NCBI GenBank assembly: GCA_002050435.1
Contig: MWYV01000034.1
Location: 22,988 to 86,987, forward strand
Origin: Chitinophagales bacterium 33-2
GTDB taxonomy: Bacteria > Bacteroidota > Bacteroidia > Chitinophagales > Chitinophagaceae
DNA length: 64,000 bases
Direction of reading: 5' to 3'
In this document: piece by piece, positions 1 to 9,327 of the stretch
Layout: each line of letters opens with the position of its first letter
Numbering within the stretch: position 1 is the first letter of the stretch
Translations under genes and position numbers: made by a program
Notes under the pieces: generated by a model
The model's input: the letters and a program-made list of their open reading frames with translations, nothing else
Databases searched by the model: none
Told to the model about the DNA's origin: nothing

Positions 1-2
1 CT

Positions 3-785
3 GAATTTTATTTCCATGAATTAAGAAGGGCAGGAGGTGTGGTGCATGCGCCTTGCGTGAATAACAGTGATGAACTCACCAATATTAGTGGCAGCGATGT
101 ACATATAGGTTTTATTCACGTGAAACAACTGGAAAAGAAGACCATTGAAAAAATACTCGATGAAAGAAATACAGGCGGCGCTTATATGCACCTCCAGGAT
201 TTTATTGAGCGAACATCAACAGGCATGGAACAACTGAATATGCTGATCAGGATCGGCGCGCTGCGGTTTACAGGAAGGAATAAAAAAGAACTGCTTTGGG
301 AAGCCAATTTTCTGCACAAACATGTAAAACAAAAAACGGCAGTGGGAAATGCTTTGTTTGCCTCAAAGCCATTGAACTTTAGTTTGCCGAAGCTTGAACA
401 AACCGCTCTGGAAGATGCAATGGATGAAATGGAGCTGCTGGGATTTCCGCTTTCCGATCCGTTTGGTCTTGTGGATGCAGAGCTGCATATTTTTATTCCC
501 GCACGCGAACTGAAAGATTACCTGGGAAAACAGGTGGAAGTAATTGGTTATTATGTTACCGAAAAACCTGTGGTTACCATTAAAAAACAGTTGATGCAGT
601 TTGGTACCTTTCTCGACCAGGAGGGCAACTGGCTGGATACCGTGCACTTTCCTGATGTAGCGAACAGATCGCCGCTCATCGGTAAAGGATTTTATCACAT
701 GAAAGGAAAAGTGGTAGAAGACTTCGGTGTATTTGTTGTTGAAGTGGCGTGGATGAAAAAGTTAGGAAGAAAAGTAGTTCAATAA
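3..785 (+). CDS. dnaE: DNA polymerase III alpha subunit (DnaE), C-terminal part, truncated by window start
   Basis: Frame open from window edge (EFYFHELRRAGGVVHAPCVNNSDELTNISG...), DnaE C-terminal HhH/OB-type sequence; supplied ORF starts at an internal GTG. Confidence 0.85.
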   Translation, partial: EFYFHELRRAGGVVHAPCVNNSDELTNISGSDVHIGFIHVKQLEKKTIEKILDERNTGGAYMHLQDFIERTSTGMEQLNMLIRIGALRFTGRNKKELLWEANFLHKHVKQKTAVGNALFASKPLNFSLPKLEQTALEDAMDEMELLGFPLSDPFGLVDAELHIFIPARELKDYLGKQVEVIGYYVTEKPVVTIKKQLMQFGTFLDQEGNWLDTVHFPDVANRSPLIGKGFYHMKGKVVEDFGVFVVEVAWMKKLGRKVVQ

Positions 786-859
786 TAAAACAACAGAAAA
801 CCTTCCGCTAGAAACAAATAGGATTTAAAAAATATAAAACCAACTCTTAAAAACAAGGT

Positions 860-1342
860 TTATGATTGCTTCAATTGCAGCACCCTGATCTTTTTAAAAG
901 CAGTTTGCCTTGCATTATAAAAACTGAAAAGTGTGCGGCCAAAAAATTTCACGGGCCAGTCTAGCAGCACATCTTTCTCATTCCGGGCAAATTTTGCTTT
1001 TTTGATATCTGCAAGATCAACTTCAACAGGAATCACCAGAACATTTTTCATGTTATTGGCAAAGCGCACATCAAGCGCTTCGTTCTCCAGCGTATCTGCA
1101 AAATCCACAAGGTCATCTTCAAAATCTTCCGCATCAATAAAAGCAAGCATAGCGGCGCCTCCCTGCATTAAAAGCATGTTTTGCTTCACCGTTTTTGTAG
1201 TATCGACAGAACAGGAAAAGAAAAAATCAAAAGGCGTTCCGGATCGTTCAGAAGAAAGGATTAAAAACCCTGTTTGTGTTTTGTCCTGGGCTAACAATCC
1301 ACAGGATAGCAAAAGAAAATGGAAGAATAGTATCGGTTTCAT
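860..1342 (-). CDS. Hypothetical secreted protein
   Basis: MKPILFFHFLLLSCGLLAQ signal peptide; the supplied ORF's N-terminal extension to 1507 is translated repeat DNA, so start trimmed to 1342. Confidence 0.6.
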   Translation of the reverse strand: MKPILFFHFLLLSCGLLAQDKTQTGFLILSSERSGTPFDFFFSCSVDTTKTVKQNMLLMQGGAAMLAFIDAEDFEDDLVDFADTLENEALDVRFANNMKNVLVIPVEVDLADIKKAKFARNEKDVLLDWPVKFFGRTLFSFYNARQTAFKKIRVLQLKQS

Positions 1343-1413
1343 ACCCGGATTTTTGGATGAACCGAAGATAGAATAAATTTTTTTAATCACTTTCCCAGGT
1401 AAATCATGTTTGC

Positions 1414-1505
1414 AGCGATCTGCGGGCAACAAAAAAGCCTCCCGCAGATTACGCAGATTTTCGCTGATGGATCTTCTGCGTTCATCCGCGATATCTGCGG
1501 GCAAC
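1414..1505. repeat. ~75-bp interspersed repeat, family A (CCTCCCGCAGATTACGCAGATT..ATCTGCGGGCAA)
   Basis: Near-identical to units at 33738, 35836-36250 and 50158. Confidence 0.9.
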
Positions 1506-1512
1506 AATAGGA

Positions 1513-1992
1513 AGGTACTGGTGTCAAATAGATCCAGGGTTTCTCACCAAAAGAAATTCCAGGCCTAATCTTATCACATTTGGGTGGCTGCCGCGCCTCA
1601 TTGCTCCTGTTTGTAACTTGAAGAATCATCATACCTAAGATGGAGCAATTCAGCGCCTCAGGACTTTTAAATAACCAGAGCGCGGGGTGTTGCACCTGTC
1701 TTATCATACGGAGGGCTCTCTTGCGCAATCACCCTAAGACAACTTGTAACCGATACTGCTCCGCATTGATTGCGCTTGAATTTTTGCCTGCCCACCGAAG
1801 CGAAGCGCAGGAGGGGCCACCTTTTTTTTCAAGAAAAAAGGTGGAAGATGCATTTATCATAGCGCTGCTGTCCGGCAAGAAACTCCATTAGGTTATTGCA
1901 ACTGCAAAATCTAAGGCCCGGTTTAAGTAATCATCAACAACGCCAGATCCATTGCGCGTTTCATCGAAATCAAATAATTTTCCCCGGACAGC
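1513..1992. repeat. Multi-stem interspersed repeat, family B, copy 1
   Basis: Shared with 33824-34303, 34494-34912 and partly 50324-50510; four inverted-repeat stems. Confidence 0.85.
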
Positions 1993-2178
1993 AATGATTG
2001 ACCATTGACCATTCACTGCTCTCCGGCATTGTGCATAAAGCAACGTGAGCAATAAAAACTGAGGATTTAATTGCTAATTTGCATATTTAATTTGAACTTT
2101 TTAACAGGTTAAACAAGGAGGTTGCCATTCACATAATTTTATCATTTGCGCCGCAGGAAATAATAGTAAATTCCTGCC

Positions 2179-2985
2179 TTGAAACGCTGGTTATCCTTAA
2201 TTTTCGCCCTCATTTTTTTCAGCACCATTTTGGAAGCCCAAAACCTGAACGGGTATTGGAAAGGTACGCTTACCATGACCGGTGGATGTTTTCCTGTAAA
2301 CCATATTGAACTTCAGATCAAAATAAAAGGCAATGAGGTCTGGGGTGATTCCTATCACTATCTTGATGTAAACAATTATGTGAAAAAAGATTTCAGAGGA
2401 AGTTACGATCCTGAAACAAAAAAGCTGATTGTGCAGGAAGGATTGGTCACCACTTTTAAAATAAGGCCCGACTGCCAGGTATGTATAAAAAGATACGAAC
2501 TTACTTACAGCACCAATGGTACACAGGAAATCCTTACTGGAGGATGGACCGGCCATATTATGAACTCCCGTATCCGTTGCCAGGATGGTTCTATTGTTCT
2601 TTCCCGGATTAAAGAATCCGTGTTTCGTGAAATTCCTGAAATTGCTGTGGATACCGGGCAACTGCGACTTGATTTTTATGATAATGCGGAAGTGGATGGT
2701 GATTCCATAACGGTGCGGGTAAACGGACAAACCATTCTCACCCACCAGCGGCTTTCAACCAAACCCATAACTGCTTTTGTGACCATTGACCAGAACAATC
2801 CATTCCAGGAAGTGGAGATGGTAGCAGAAAACCTGGGATCTATTCCTCCAAACACTGCCATTCTCATTGTTACCGCAGGAAAAGACCGTTACCAGTTATT
2901 TTTGTCATCTACGGAAGAAAAATCAGCCAGGGTAAGATTTGTTTATGATCCTGACCGGCGGGGTCGTATGAACAGCGAGCGGTAA
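2179..2985 (+). CDS. Hypothetical secreted protein
   Basis: Signal peptide MKRWLSLIFALIFFSTILEAQ; long ORF. Confidence 0.7.
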   Translation: MKRWLSLIFALIFFSTILEAQNLNGYWKGTLTMTGGCFPVNHIELQIKIKGNEVWGDSYHYLDVNNYVKKDFRGSYDPETKKLIVQEGLVTTFKIRPDCQVCIKRYELTYSTNGTQEILTGGWTGHIMNSRIRCQDGSIVLSRIKESVFREIPEIAVDTGQLRLDFYDNAEVDGDSITVRVNGQTILTHQRLSTKPITAFVTIDQNNPFQEVEMVAENLGSIPPNTAILIVTAGKDRYQLFLSSTEEKSARVRFVYDPDRRGRMNSER

Positions 2986-3015
2986 GGCTGGCATAAGAGT
3001 TTTATACTTTCCAGC

Positions 3016-3813
3016 ATGCGTAGCACTGCTCATATTAAATCACACCCGATTCACCCCATTCTGGTTCCCTTTCCTATTGCATTTCTTATCGGTAGTTTTC
3101 TTTTTGATCTGTATGGGTTTGTCTTTAAAGAACCGGCTTTATATCAAACTTCATTTTATATGCAGGTTGCGGGGATAGGCTTTGCAGTTCTTGCAGCCAT
3201 TCCCGGGTTGATTGACCTGAATAAAACTGTGCCTCCTGATAGTTCTGCAAGAAAGAGAGGCATCCGGCATGGCATCCTCAATACACTCATGCTCATTATT
3301 TTCACAATTGCCTGGTTCTACAGAAAAGGAGATAATGCAGATATGCGCATTTTGCTTCTGATGGAATTTACAGGATCCATTCTCTTATTTATTGCTGGAT
3401 GGATGGGAGGCACCCTTGTTTACCGTAACCAGATCGGTGTTGACCGCAGATATGCGCATTCAGGCAAATGGAAGGAAGTATTTATTCCCGATGATGCACC
3501 GGAAACTTTTGCTGTTGAAGGAGCAGAGGATCTTAAGTACAACCAAATGATCCTGGTACATAAAGGAGACAAAAGAATGGTGCTGGCACTTACAGAAAAT
3601 GGTTTTGTTGCGTTTGACGACCGTTGTCCCCATAAAGGAGCATCACTTGCAGCAGGAGCCATTATGTGTGGCACAGTTCAGTGTCCCTGGCACGGCAGTC
3701 AGTTTCATGTGCATTCAGGTGAAGTAACTGCAGGTCCTGCAGAAGAAGGAATCAGGATATATAAAGTGCTGAAGGATAGTGGTAAAATCTTTATCTCCAC
3801 AATCAATAAGTAG
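3016..3813 (+). CDS. DUF2231-like membrane domain fused to Rieske [2Fe-2S] domain
   Basis: CPHKGASL...CPWHGSQFHVHSG Rieske motifs; N-terminal TM helices with HPIHPILVPFPIA. Confidence 0.85.
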   Translation: MRSTAHIKSHPIHPILVPFPIAFLIGSFLFDLYGFVFKEPALYQTSFYMQVAGIGFAVLAAIPGLIDLNKTVPPDSSARKRGIRHGILNTLMLIIFTIAWFYRKGDNADMRILLLMEFTGSILLFIAGWMGGTLVYRNQIGVDRRYAHSGKWKEVFIPDDAPETFAVEGAEDLKYNQMILVHKGDKRMVLALTENGFVAFDDRCPHKGASLAAGAIMCGTVQCPWHGSQFHVHSGEVTAGPAEEGIRIYKVLKDSGKIFISTINK

Positions 3814-4217
3814 TTTTACCATTAAATCCGGGGAAACATCCGTTTGTATTCTCAACATTATCAGTAAATACATCATCCCGATAATAGGTCAAAACCACCA
3901 TTGTTTGGTGTGGTGTATCATCTTAGTTTTGTGTCAGAAGTTGTTTGATTCAAATCAAACATTCCAATATCCGGGAAACCAAAAAAACCAGTCCTTAAAA
4001 AAACCAAATGGCCCACGCCAAAATCCAATATCAGGCAACTTCTTTTTTTTACCAATAACGCTATGAAAATATTTATCCTTAGAAAAACCAAAACCAATTC
4101 CTAAAAAAACCGATCCAGATCCATTGAATTCCACAGGCGTCCAATAATGAATAACCCCCATTAAGACCACTCATCCGCCTGACAATATTCTCCCCCCGAA
4201 CCAGGGGGAGTTTTAGT

Positions 4218-7200
4218 TTAAGCACTGAATAAATTTTTTGATGCGGTTTCAAGCAACTTAATCGGGATCATAACATGATCCGGCCTTTTGCTGATCTCTC
4301 CGTTTAAGGCTAATAATGATTTTTCAATAATATAGGTTTCCAGCATCACCTCAATATCTTCATCTGCTTCAGGAATGAGGTCTGTTTCTCTGATCACTTC
4401 AAAATATGCTGCTGTAAAAAACCCACTCATGTAATGACCCCACAAAGGTGCAAAAGGCAGGAGATCAGGGATCTCTTCTTTTGGAACATGTGTGGTGGCA
4501 AGAATGGATTCGTAGGCAACATAGTAAAACGAGCGCACCATGGAAGCCACGTCTCTTAGTGGTGAACGTTTTAATCTTCTTTCACTGAAGTTGCGGTAAG
4601 GGTCCCCACCAAAATCATGTATGGCGATATCTTTTCCGGTGAACAGTACCTGGTCGAGGTGCAGGTTTCCATGGATCCTTATCTTTTTTGCATCCAGCTT
4701 TTTATTATAGATCCTTTTTAATATCGAAAGCAGCACTTCTTTTTTTGACGACCAGGACCTTAAATCTTCCTGTTCACCTGCTGGTAGCTGGTCAAGATTT
4801 TTATCAACATGATTAAAGGTTTCTCTTACCAGGGATTGCAGGGAAGAAAAAAGCGAGCGTTGGTAATGAAGCGAAAATGCTTCCGGTTGAAAACCAGCTT
4901 TACCAGATTTGTCTGCCAGTGCAAGGTGCATTTCTGCAATTCTTTTTCCAAGGAAACGAGCCTGTTCAGAAGCCGGGCCTCCAAGTAAGACCTGCATTTC
5001 ATTATCCAGTTGGTCATATAATACAGGATTAATCAGGCTCCCTTTCAGATCTGTTGGTATTTTCTTCCTGTTACCAGCCAGTATTCTTTCAATAAAATTC
5101 TGAAGGCGCTCGATCATAAAAGTCCTGCCGTCTCCGTGATTTTCTACCATGGCCTGCATCATGCCCATCGACCATGTTTCTTTTTCTCCCATCCAGCCAA
5201 TGCTTCCTATATATGCAGGAACCTTACTGTAATTGGTATCTTCTGTAATAAATGTAGTGAGTTCAACATCCGGATGAATACCTGCATCCAGCTTTCGGTA
5301 CATTTTAAGAAAATAGGCATTATCAAATGTGATTGAAGTGTTTTTGTAATCTGTTGCATGTACTTTAGAACGGATTTCTGGATGGTTGGCCAAATGATCT
5401 TTCAACGCATTGTTGGCAGTGAAATGCAATACAGAATGTTTAAGGTTTACAATGGAATTGCCCGCAAGTTTTTCAAACAGCCAGTGTTGCAATTCAGGCG
5501 TATAAAATGCATCTGTAAGCATGCCTTCTGCATCCGGAGTAATCAGGTGCGCAATAAATGCATGGGGGCAGCTTTCTCTTAATATATTTTTTAATGGATC
5601 TTTTGCAAAACTAAAAGGAAGATGGTAAAATTCAGGAAGTCCACTTTCAAATTGCACTTCAATAACTACAAGATATACCGCACCTGAAGGAAGTTCAATG
5701 GTTTCATGCAAAGACATGGAAACTGCAAATACCTTTTTTTGTTTTGATGCGAACCACTCTGCTCTTTGTATATAAGCCGGAAGGATCTCGGATTCAAGAA
5801 TGGACCTAAACGGATCTTCAAAAAGATCATTTATAAAATTCACCTGCAACTCGGGCAATTTATCCGGGTGCAAAGTTTCGCTTTCTCTTTTTCTTAATTC
5901 AAACCATTGAAATGAATGCGAACCAAGTGTAAAGAAATAAGGTGATTCTTTTACAACAGGAAATTGGTTTTTGCTGAAAACTTCTACAGGAGTGTAACCC
6001 GCAAATGAATGGAGATCCACTTCCGCGGCTTGCGAATATTTTGAAAGGTTGACGACCACCAGCAGGTCTTCATCTTGATAACTTCTTGTAAAAGCAAGGA
6101 TCTTTGGATTGTCAACATTGATGAATTTCATATCACCTCTTCCAAATGCCTTGTATTTTTTGCGCATGTTTATAATGCGCTTCATGTACCAGAAAAGTGA
6201 AGAAGTATTTCTTTTCTGCAATTCAACATTAACTGCTTCATAATTGTATTCCGGATCGATGATCACAGGCAGGTACAGACTTTGTGGATTGGCAGCAGAA
6301 AATCCTGCATTCCTGTCTGGCGACCATTGCATTGGTGTTCTGACTCCATCGCGATCACCGAGATAGAAATTATCACCCATACCAATTTCATCACCATAAT
6401 AAATCACCGGTGTTCCAGGCATGGAAAAGAGCAGGGAATTCATTAATTCAATTTTCCGCCTGTCATTATCCATCAATGGTGCCAGCCGGTGACGGATACC
6501 AAGGTTAATGCGTGCTTTTGGATCTTTTGCATACACCTTGTACATATAATCCCTTTCTTCATCCGTTACCATTTCAAGCGTAAGTTCATCGTGGTTGCGC
6601 AGGAACATCGCCCACTGGCAGGTATCCGGAATGGCAGGGGTTTGGTCAAAAATATCAGTAATAGGGTAACGGTCTTCGCGCTGCAGGGCCATGAACATCC
6701 TTGGCATTACCGGGAAATGATAATTCATGTGGCATTCGTCTCCGTTACCGAAATAAGAAGCGGAATCTTCAGGCCACATATTGGCTTCAGCAAGAAATAC
6801 TGTACCCGGGAAATGCTGGTCTATATGCGATCGCAGTGTTTTCAGGTATACATGGGTTTCAGGAAGGTTTTCTCCATTTGTACCTTCTCTTTCAAATAAA
6901 TAAGGAACCGCATCCAGGCGAAATCCGTCAACACCCATTTCACACCAGTAATCCAGCACCCTGATCACTTCTTCCTGCACCTTTTTATTATCAAAATTCA
7001 GGTCGGGCTGGTGATGAAAGAAACGGTGCCAGTAGTATTGCTGGGCAATCGGGTCCCATGTCCAGTTAGATGCTTCAAAATCCTGGAAAATAATCCGTAC
7101 GTCGCGGTACTGGTTCGGATCGTCTGTCCACACATAATAATCCCTTTCCGGTGAACCTTTTGGTGCACGCCTGGCTTTTTGAAACCAGGGATGCTGATCG

Positions 7201-7529
7201 GAAGTGTGGTTGATGACCAGTTCTGTGATCACTTTCAGGTTTCTTTTATGCGCTTCTTCCAGCAATATTTTGAAGTCGGCAATGGTTCCATAAGAAGGAT
7301 TGATATTGTAATAATCAGCAATATCGTAGCCATCATCTTTTAACGGAGAAGGATAAAAGGGCAGGAGCCAGATTGCTGTAACCCCGAGATCCTGCAAATA
7401 ATCCAGTTTTTGCATCAGGCCCTTAAAGTCCCCCATCCCATCGCCATTGCTGTCACTAAAAGCTTTTATGTGCAGTTCATATATAATCGCATCTTTATAC
7501 CAGTGTATCTTATCATCCAATTGAGTCAT
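4218..7529 (-). CDS. treS: Trehalose synthase (maltose alpha-D-glucosyltransferase) fused to maltokinase
   Basis: GH13 motifs (DGYDIADYY, GFRLDAVPYL, LRNHDELTLEMV) plus C-terminal maltokinase motif (RIHGNLHLDQVLFTGKDIAIHDFGGDPYR). Confidence 0.93.
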   Translation of the reverse strand: MTQLDDKIHWYKDAIIYELHIKAFSDSNGDGMGDFKGLMQKLDYLQDLGVTAIWLLPFYPSPLKDDGYDIADYYNINPSYGTIADFKILLEEAHKRNLKVITELVINHTSDQHPWFQKARRAPKGSPERDYYVWTDDPNQYRDVRIIFQDFEASNWTWDPIAQQYYWHRFFHHQPDLNFDNKKVQEEVIRVLDYWCEMGVDGFRLDAVPYLFEREGTNGENLPETHVYLKTLRSHIDQHFPGTVFLAEANMWPEDSASYFGNGDECHMNYHFPVMPRMFMALQREDRYPITDIFDQTPAIPDTCQWAMFLRNHDELTLEMVTDEERDYMYKVYAKDPKARINLGIRHRLAPLMDNDRRKIELMNSLLFSMPGTPVIYYGDEIGMGDNFYLGDRDGVRTPMQWSPDRNAGFSAANPQSLYLPVIIDPEYNYEAVNVELQKRNTSSLFWYMKRIINMRKKYKAFGRGDMKFINVDNPKILAFTRSYQDEDLLVVVNLSKYSQAAEVDLHSFAGYTPVEVFSKNQFPVVKESPYFFTLGSHSFQWFELRKRESETLHPDKLPELQVNFINDLFEDPFRSILESEILPAYIQRAEWFASKQKKVFAVSMSLHETIELPSGAVYLVVIEVQFESGLPEFYHLPFSFAKDPLKNILRESCPHAFIAHLITPDAEGMLTDAFYTPELQHWLFEKLAGNSIVNLKHSVLHFTANNALKDHLANHPEIRSKVHATDYKNTSITFDNAYFLKMYRKLDAGIHPDVELTTFITEDTNYSKVPAYIGSIGWMGEKETWSMGMMQAMVENHGDGRTFMIERLQNFIERILAGNRKKIPTDLKGSLINPVLYDQLDNEMQVLLGGPASEQARFLGKRIAEMHLALADKSGKAGFQPEAFSLHYQRSLFSSLQSLVRETFNHVDKNLDQLPAGEQEDLRSWSSKKEVLLSILKRIYNKKLDAKKIRIHGNLHLDQVLFTGKDIAIHDFGGDPYRNFSERRLKRSPLRDVASMVRSFYYVAYESILATTHVPKEEIPDLLPFAPLWGHYMSGFFTAAYFEVIRETDLIPEADEDIEVMLETYIIEKSLLALNGEISKRPDHVMIPIKLLETASKNLFSA

Positions 7530-7721
7530 AGGTCCCTTCTTTAAAGTTTTACTAAGGCATAATTAATGTGCCAGCCCGCCATCAAAAATAAAATCCTGTC
7601 TTCAATATTAGTTTATTAACGGTGTTTGGAAACTAGCAGGGTATTTATACCAAAAAAAAATATCTGAAAAAGCGCTGCAGGAACATTGGAAACTAACCAT
7701 CGGGGGTTTATCTTGCCAGCG

Positions 7722-7973
7722 ATGAAGGTGCAGGAATTTAATTTGATGAACGAAGTGGGTCAGGCAGATGTATTACTTGACCAGGGAGTTATGGTGGCTG
7801 AAAGGATTTATAAAGACTTCAAGATCATTCTTTACCAGGTACAGCATTTCTACGTGGAGGTTTATTTTAATAAAACTTATGAAATGATCCAGGGTTTCAG
7901 GGCATTTGAAAGTATGCAACACCTTGATCCTTATCTCGAATCAATCGATATAAGGGAACTCACCTATAGTTGA
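7722..7973 (+). CDS. Small hypothetical protein, paralog of 23968-24225
   Basis: Shares QVxxFYVExxxxxTxxxI..F.S...L.PYL..ID with the protein at 23968. Confidence 0.6.
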   Translation: MKVQEFNLMNEVGQADVLLDQGVMVAERIYKDFKIILYQVQHFYVEVYFNKTYEMIQGFRAFESMQHLDPYLESIDIRELTYS

Positions 7974-8080
7974 TTGGCCGCTTGGCCAGGCCAATAGGCA
8001 TATTTTAACTCCCGGCTCACCGATTTCCTTGAAATGGCGCTGCATCATTTCCTATATTTATCCCCTTATTTATTTGAAGT

Positions 8081-9100
8081 ATGCAGAAGAAAGATTTTAT
8101 CTATTCAGATAGCTCAGAGCCACATCGGTTAAGAACAAGGCAAATTCTTAAGCAGCATCCTGATGTAAGGAAGTTGATCGGTAAAAACCCAGGGACCTTC
8201 CTTTTTATTTTGTTCCTCGTGGGTTTTCAGGTAGCTGGTGCCTGGTTCCTGGCAGACAAACCCTGGTGGGCAATTTTTGTAGCTGCCTATTTTGTAGGGG
8301 CTTTCGTAGATCATGCTTTATTTGTAATGATCCATGAGTGTGCGCACAAGCTGATCTTTAAAAATCCCATTGCCAACAGGTATGCCGGTATTTTTGCCAA
8401 TATACCCCAGGTATTTCCAAGTTCAGTTTCTTTCGAACGTTACCATATTAAACACCATAGTTTTCAAGGTGTACATGAATTGGATGCCGACCTTCCCAAC
8501 AGGTGGGAAGCAAAACTGATCAACAATTATTTTATTGGAAAGGTGATCTGGTTTTTATTCTACCCTTTATTCCAGGCTTTCCGTGTGGCCCGTTTAAAAG
8601 AGATCAAACCGTTTGATAGCTGGATCGCTTTGAACTGGGGCGTACAAATCGTTTTTGTTGCTGCCATCTGGTATTTTCTTGGTCCAAAAGCCATTGTATT
8701 TTTAACCGCCAGTTTATTCTTTTCTGTAGGCTTGCATCCTTTGGGTGGCCGCTGGATTCAGGAACACTACCTAACCCAGGGGGAACAGGAAACCTACAGC
8801 TATTACGGACCGTTAAATACTGTGGCATTCAATGTGGGATACCATAATGAGCACCATGATTTTCCTTCCGTTCCGTGGAATAAGCTTCCTCTAATTAAAA
8901 ACACGGCTGCTGGTTATTACGATTCACTTGCTTCACATAATTCATGGACGAAATTATGGCTGCGTTTCATTTTCGACCGTGAACTTTCTTTGTGGAGCCG
9001 GGTGGTCAGAAAGAACCGTGGGAAGGTAGCGCTTGTAGACGAATCAAAACCAGACGTGGAAATGATCAAGTCCGAGCAGCTCGCAACCACCACAGTGTAA
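8081..9100 (+). CDS. Fatty acid desaturase, sphingolipid delta4-desaturase (DES1/DEGS)-like
   Basis: HECAHK, RYHIKHH, LHPLGGRWIQEHY, ETYSYYGPLNTVAFNVGYHNEHHDFPSVPW; DES1-like N-terminus (YSDSSEPHRLRTRQILKQHPDVRKLIG). Confidence 0.88.
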   Translation: MQKKDFIYSDSSEPHRLRTRQILKQHPDVRKLIGKNPGTFLFILFLVGFQVAGAWFLADKPWWAIFVAAYFVGAFVDHALFVMIHECAHKLIFKNPIANRYAGIFANIPQVFPSSVSFERYHIKHHSFQGVHELDADLPNRWEAKLINNYFIGKVIWFLFYPLFQAFRVARLKEIKPFDSWIALNWGVQIVFVAAIWYFLGPKAIVFLTASLFFSVGLHPLGGRWIQEHYLTQGEQETYSYYGPLNTVAFNVGYHNEHHDFPSVPWNKLPLIKNTAAGYYDSLASHNSWTKLWLRFIFDRELSLWSRVVRKNRGKVALVDESKPDVEMIKSEQLATTTV

Positions 9101-9327
9101 AGAGCGTTTGTAGCACGTCCCAGAACCCAATTTTTCTAATCAGGAAATAGCTGCCTTCTTAACGAAAAGGTTTTGCGGCTATGCCGAACTTCCTGGTCAT
9201 ACATTATTATTAAGAAAAAATTCGGGATCGTACTGGATTCATTCCTGCGTGAATGCATGAACCAATTCATCAAATGATCCATATTACTTCGGGTTCATGG
9301 CGATTTGAATGCCCATAGTTTTATTTG

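Noticed and set aside
363-698. Antisense ORFs inside strong CDSs (e.g. 363..698-, 11133..11870-, 15899..16408+, 2197..2745-)
   Set aside because: Shadow ORFs opposite well-supported genes, no motifs of their own.
1387-1891. ORFs 1387..1728(-), 1640..1891(+) and the N-terminal extension of 860..1507(-)
   Set aside because: They translate repeat families A/B; the same peptides recur at other repeat copies, so not treated as genes.
3955-4170. W/F/G-rich ORFs 3955..4170(-) and 39440..39688(+)
   Set aside because: Both look compositionally odd (G/T-rich strand) and superficially alike, but I could not align them or find start signals; insufficient support.
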